The notes under the pieces were generated by a model. It had not been told where the DNA came from. It saw only the letters and a program-made list of their open reading frames with translations, and did no database searches. The position numbers and the translations under genes are program-made. A stretch of 64,000 nucleotides of DNA from UBA8514 sp034933685 (GTDB lineage Bacteria; Bacillota; Clostridia; Lachnospirales; Anaerotignaceae): assembly GCA_034933685.1 (NCBI GenBank), contig JAYFNB010000013.1, positions 109,244-173,243 on the forward strand. Direction: 5' to 3'. Of this stretch, positions 63,252-64,000 are shown piece after piece; positions within the stretch are counted from its first letter, which is position 1, and the number at the start of each line of letters is the position of its first letter.

Positions 63252-63860
63252 TATTTCCTATATGGCGGCTAGGTATGTTTAAACATCAAATAGCATAGCC
63301 CGTTTCCATATTGCTTAAAGTTTGTATGAATTAAAATGTGCTAAGTTAAAAACTAGATGGGTGGTCTCAAATTAAATTACTAATTATTATTGTAAACCAA
63401 GTTGTATCCTTTACTTGTTGTATTGCTTGAACCCTTCTCAAAAATAAAGACTATTGAAAAGAATGGTATTCCCATTTATTGTATTAAAGATTGTATTCTT
63501 ATAAAAGATAGTGAGATATATTCCTATAATGCGTAAATTAAGAAAGGGTAAAGGATATGTCAAACTCAACCTACCCTTGAAGCGATAAAACAGATGGTAA
63601 AATGAATATGCAAAACAAAGCTAATTTCAAATAAAATAACAAATAATCATAAAACTCAGTTAATTCTCTTATAATCTGCGCCATGATTTTGGGCGATTAC
63701 CTTTTTTAGCCGCCATATGTTGAAACTTAAATAAATTTGTACGAACTTTTAAATGGGTAATTCTCCTAATTGGGATTTATATAATAGTTGAAATTCCTTA
63801 TTTACAGAGTTTTTCTACCAGTGCTGTAAATACAAATCTTATTTTAATGTAAACCTTCCT
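63252..63860. other. Gene-poor stretch bounded by a 12-base inverted repeat
   Basis: ATATGGCGGCTA (63260) and its exact complement TAGCCGCCATAT (63708) enclose ~440 bases. Inside are a 40-codon protein-like frame without a start (LLVVLLEPFSKIKTIEKNGI, IPIYCIKDCILIKD) and, on the minus strand from 63716, a 15-codon frame MAAKKGNRPKSWRRL. No intact gene. Confidence 0.35.
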
Positions 63861-64000
63861 GGGAGTATCCCAAAGTTTGTGTAAACCTCTAAACTGATGT
63901 AAGATAAAATTACTCAGTTTGGAGGTTTATTTTATGGCGAAAAGACGAAGAAACGAATCCCCTGAAAGACAGGCTTTACGCGAAATGGTTAGTGGATATC
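63861..64000 (+). mobile_element. Left end of an IS256-family element (runs off right edge)
   Basis: GGGAGTATCCCAAAGTTTGT looks like the terminal repeat, followed by the transposase gene. TAAACCTCTAAACTGA (63882) and TCAGTTTGGAGGTTTA (63914) form a hairpin that includes the GGAGG ribosome binding site. The exact outer end cannot be fixed without the right end. Confidence 0.65.
63934..64000 (+). CDS. IS256-family transposase, 5' end
   Basis: 22 codons visible, MAKRRRNESPERQALREMVS and onward, the usual N terminus of one IS256-family (mutator-type) transposase branch. It differs from the MARRKSDF-type copies at 47-49 kb, so it belongs to another IS. GGAGG lies seven bases upstream of the ATG. 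Confidence 0.7.
   Translation, partial: MAKRRRNESPERQALREMVSGY

Overview
The window is AT-rich DNA with strong AGGAGG-type ribosome binding sites, short intergenic gaps and gene families typical of anaerobic, gut- or sediment-type Firmicutes (class Clostridia). The genus cannot be fixed from this sequence. No rRNA gene, complete tRNA or CRISPR array was seen.

Bases 1-10,600 are a mobile or defence zone. They hold the end of a type 1 BREX phage-defence operon (pglZ 3' part, brxL), a 58-codon excisionase-like HTH gene, a DUF960 / amidoligase / class II glutamine amidotransferase set, a serine recombinase between strong inverted repeats, small membrane proteins and an XRE regulator. Bases 10,700-14,200 hold a decayed EamA transporter and three copies of one structured RNA element read here as guanidine-IV (mepA-motif) riboswitches. 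One precedes a radical SAM gene, one a MATE efflux gene, and one sits upstream of a LysR gene.

Bases 14,200-29,700 are an amino-acid and sulfur-amino-acid zone: LysR, a Cys/Met-metabolism PLP enzyme, BrnQ, GNAT, XRE, then MalY - M20 amidohydrolase - YfcC-type transporter - MalY, branched-chain aminotransferase, HxlR with a small monooxygenase, an O-acetylhomoserine sulfhydrylase-like enzyme and a LysE exporter. Between GNAT and XRE lies an attachment-site-like sequence (18.86-19.14 kb).

Bases 29,700-59,800 form a 30-kb catabolic superlocus. It has two TAXI-type TRAP transporters (binding protein plus fused permease), two 2-hydroxycarboxylate transporters, a KdgT-type permease, two lactonase-fold proteins, a DUF6282 amidohydrolase, two isocitrate/isopropylmalate-type beta-decarboxylating dehydrogenases, two nearly identical zinc alcohol dehydrogenases, a 3-hydroxyacyl-CoA-type dehydrogenase, a malate/lactate-type dehydrogenase, an RraA-like aldolase/decarboxylase, an Asp/Glu racemase-family protein, a TIM-barrel isomerase, an esterase and three LysR regulators. 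Together they suggest uptake, lactone opening, oxidation and C-C cleavage of an unidentified hydroxy di- or tricarboxylic acid. Two IS256-family copies, one internally deleted and one frameshifted, interrupt it at 47.4-49.4 kb.

Bases 59,800-64,000 carry two unrecognised genes, a DUF4143 ATPase, a second attachment-like site (62.93-63.25 kb) that repeats the one at 19 kb including the tail of the ATPase gene, and the start of another IS256-family element. The two attachment-like sites, each a tRNA/tmRNA-3'-end-like core flanked by TTGGTACATTTT repeats, suggest that the 44-kb stretch between them is a genomic island in an array of islands, although no tyrosine integrase is present in the window.
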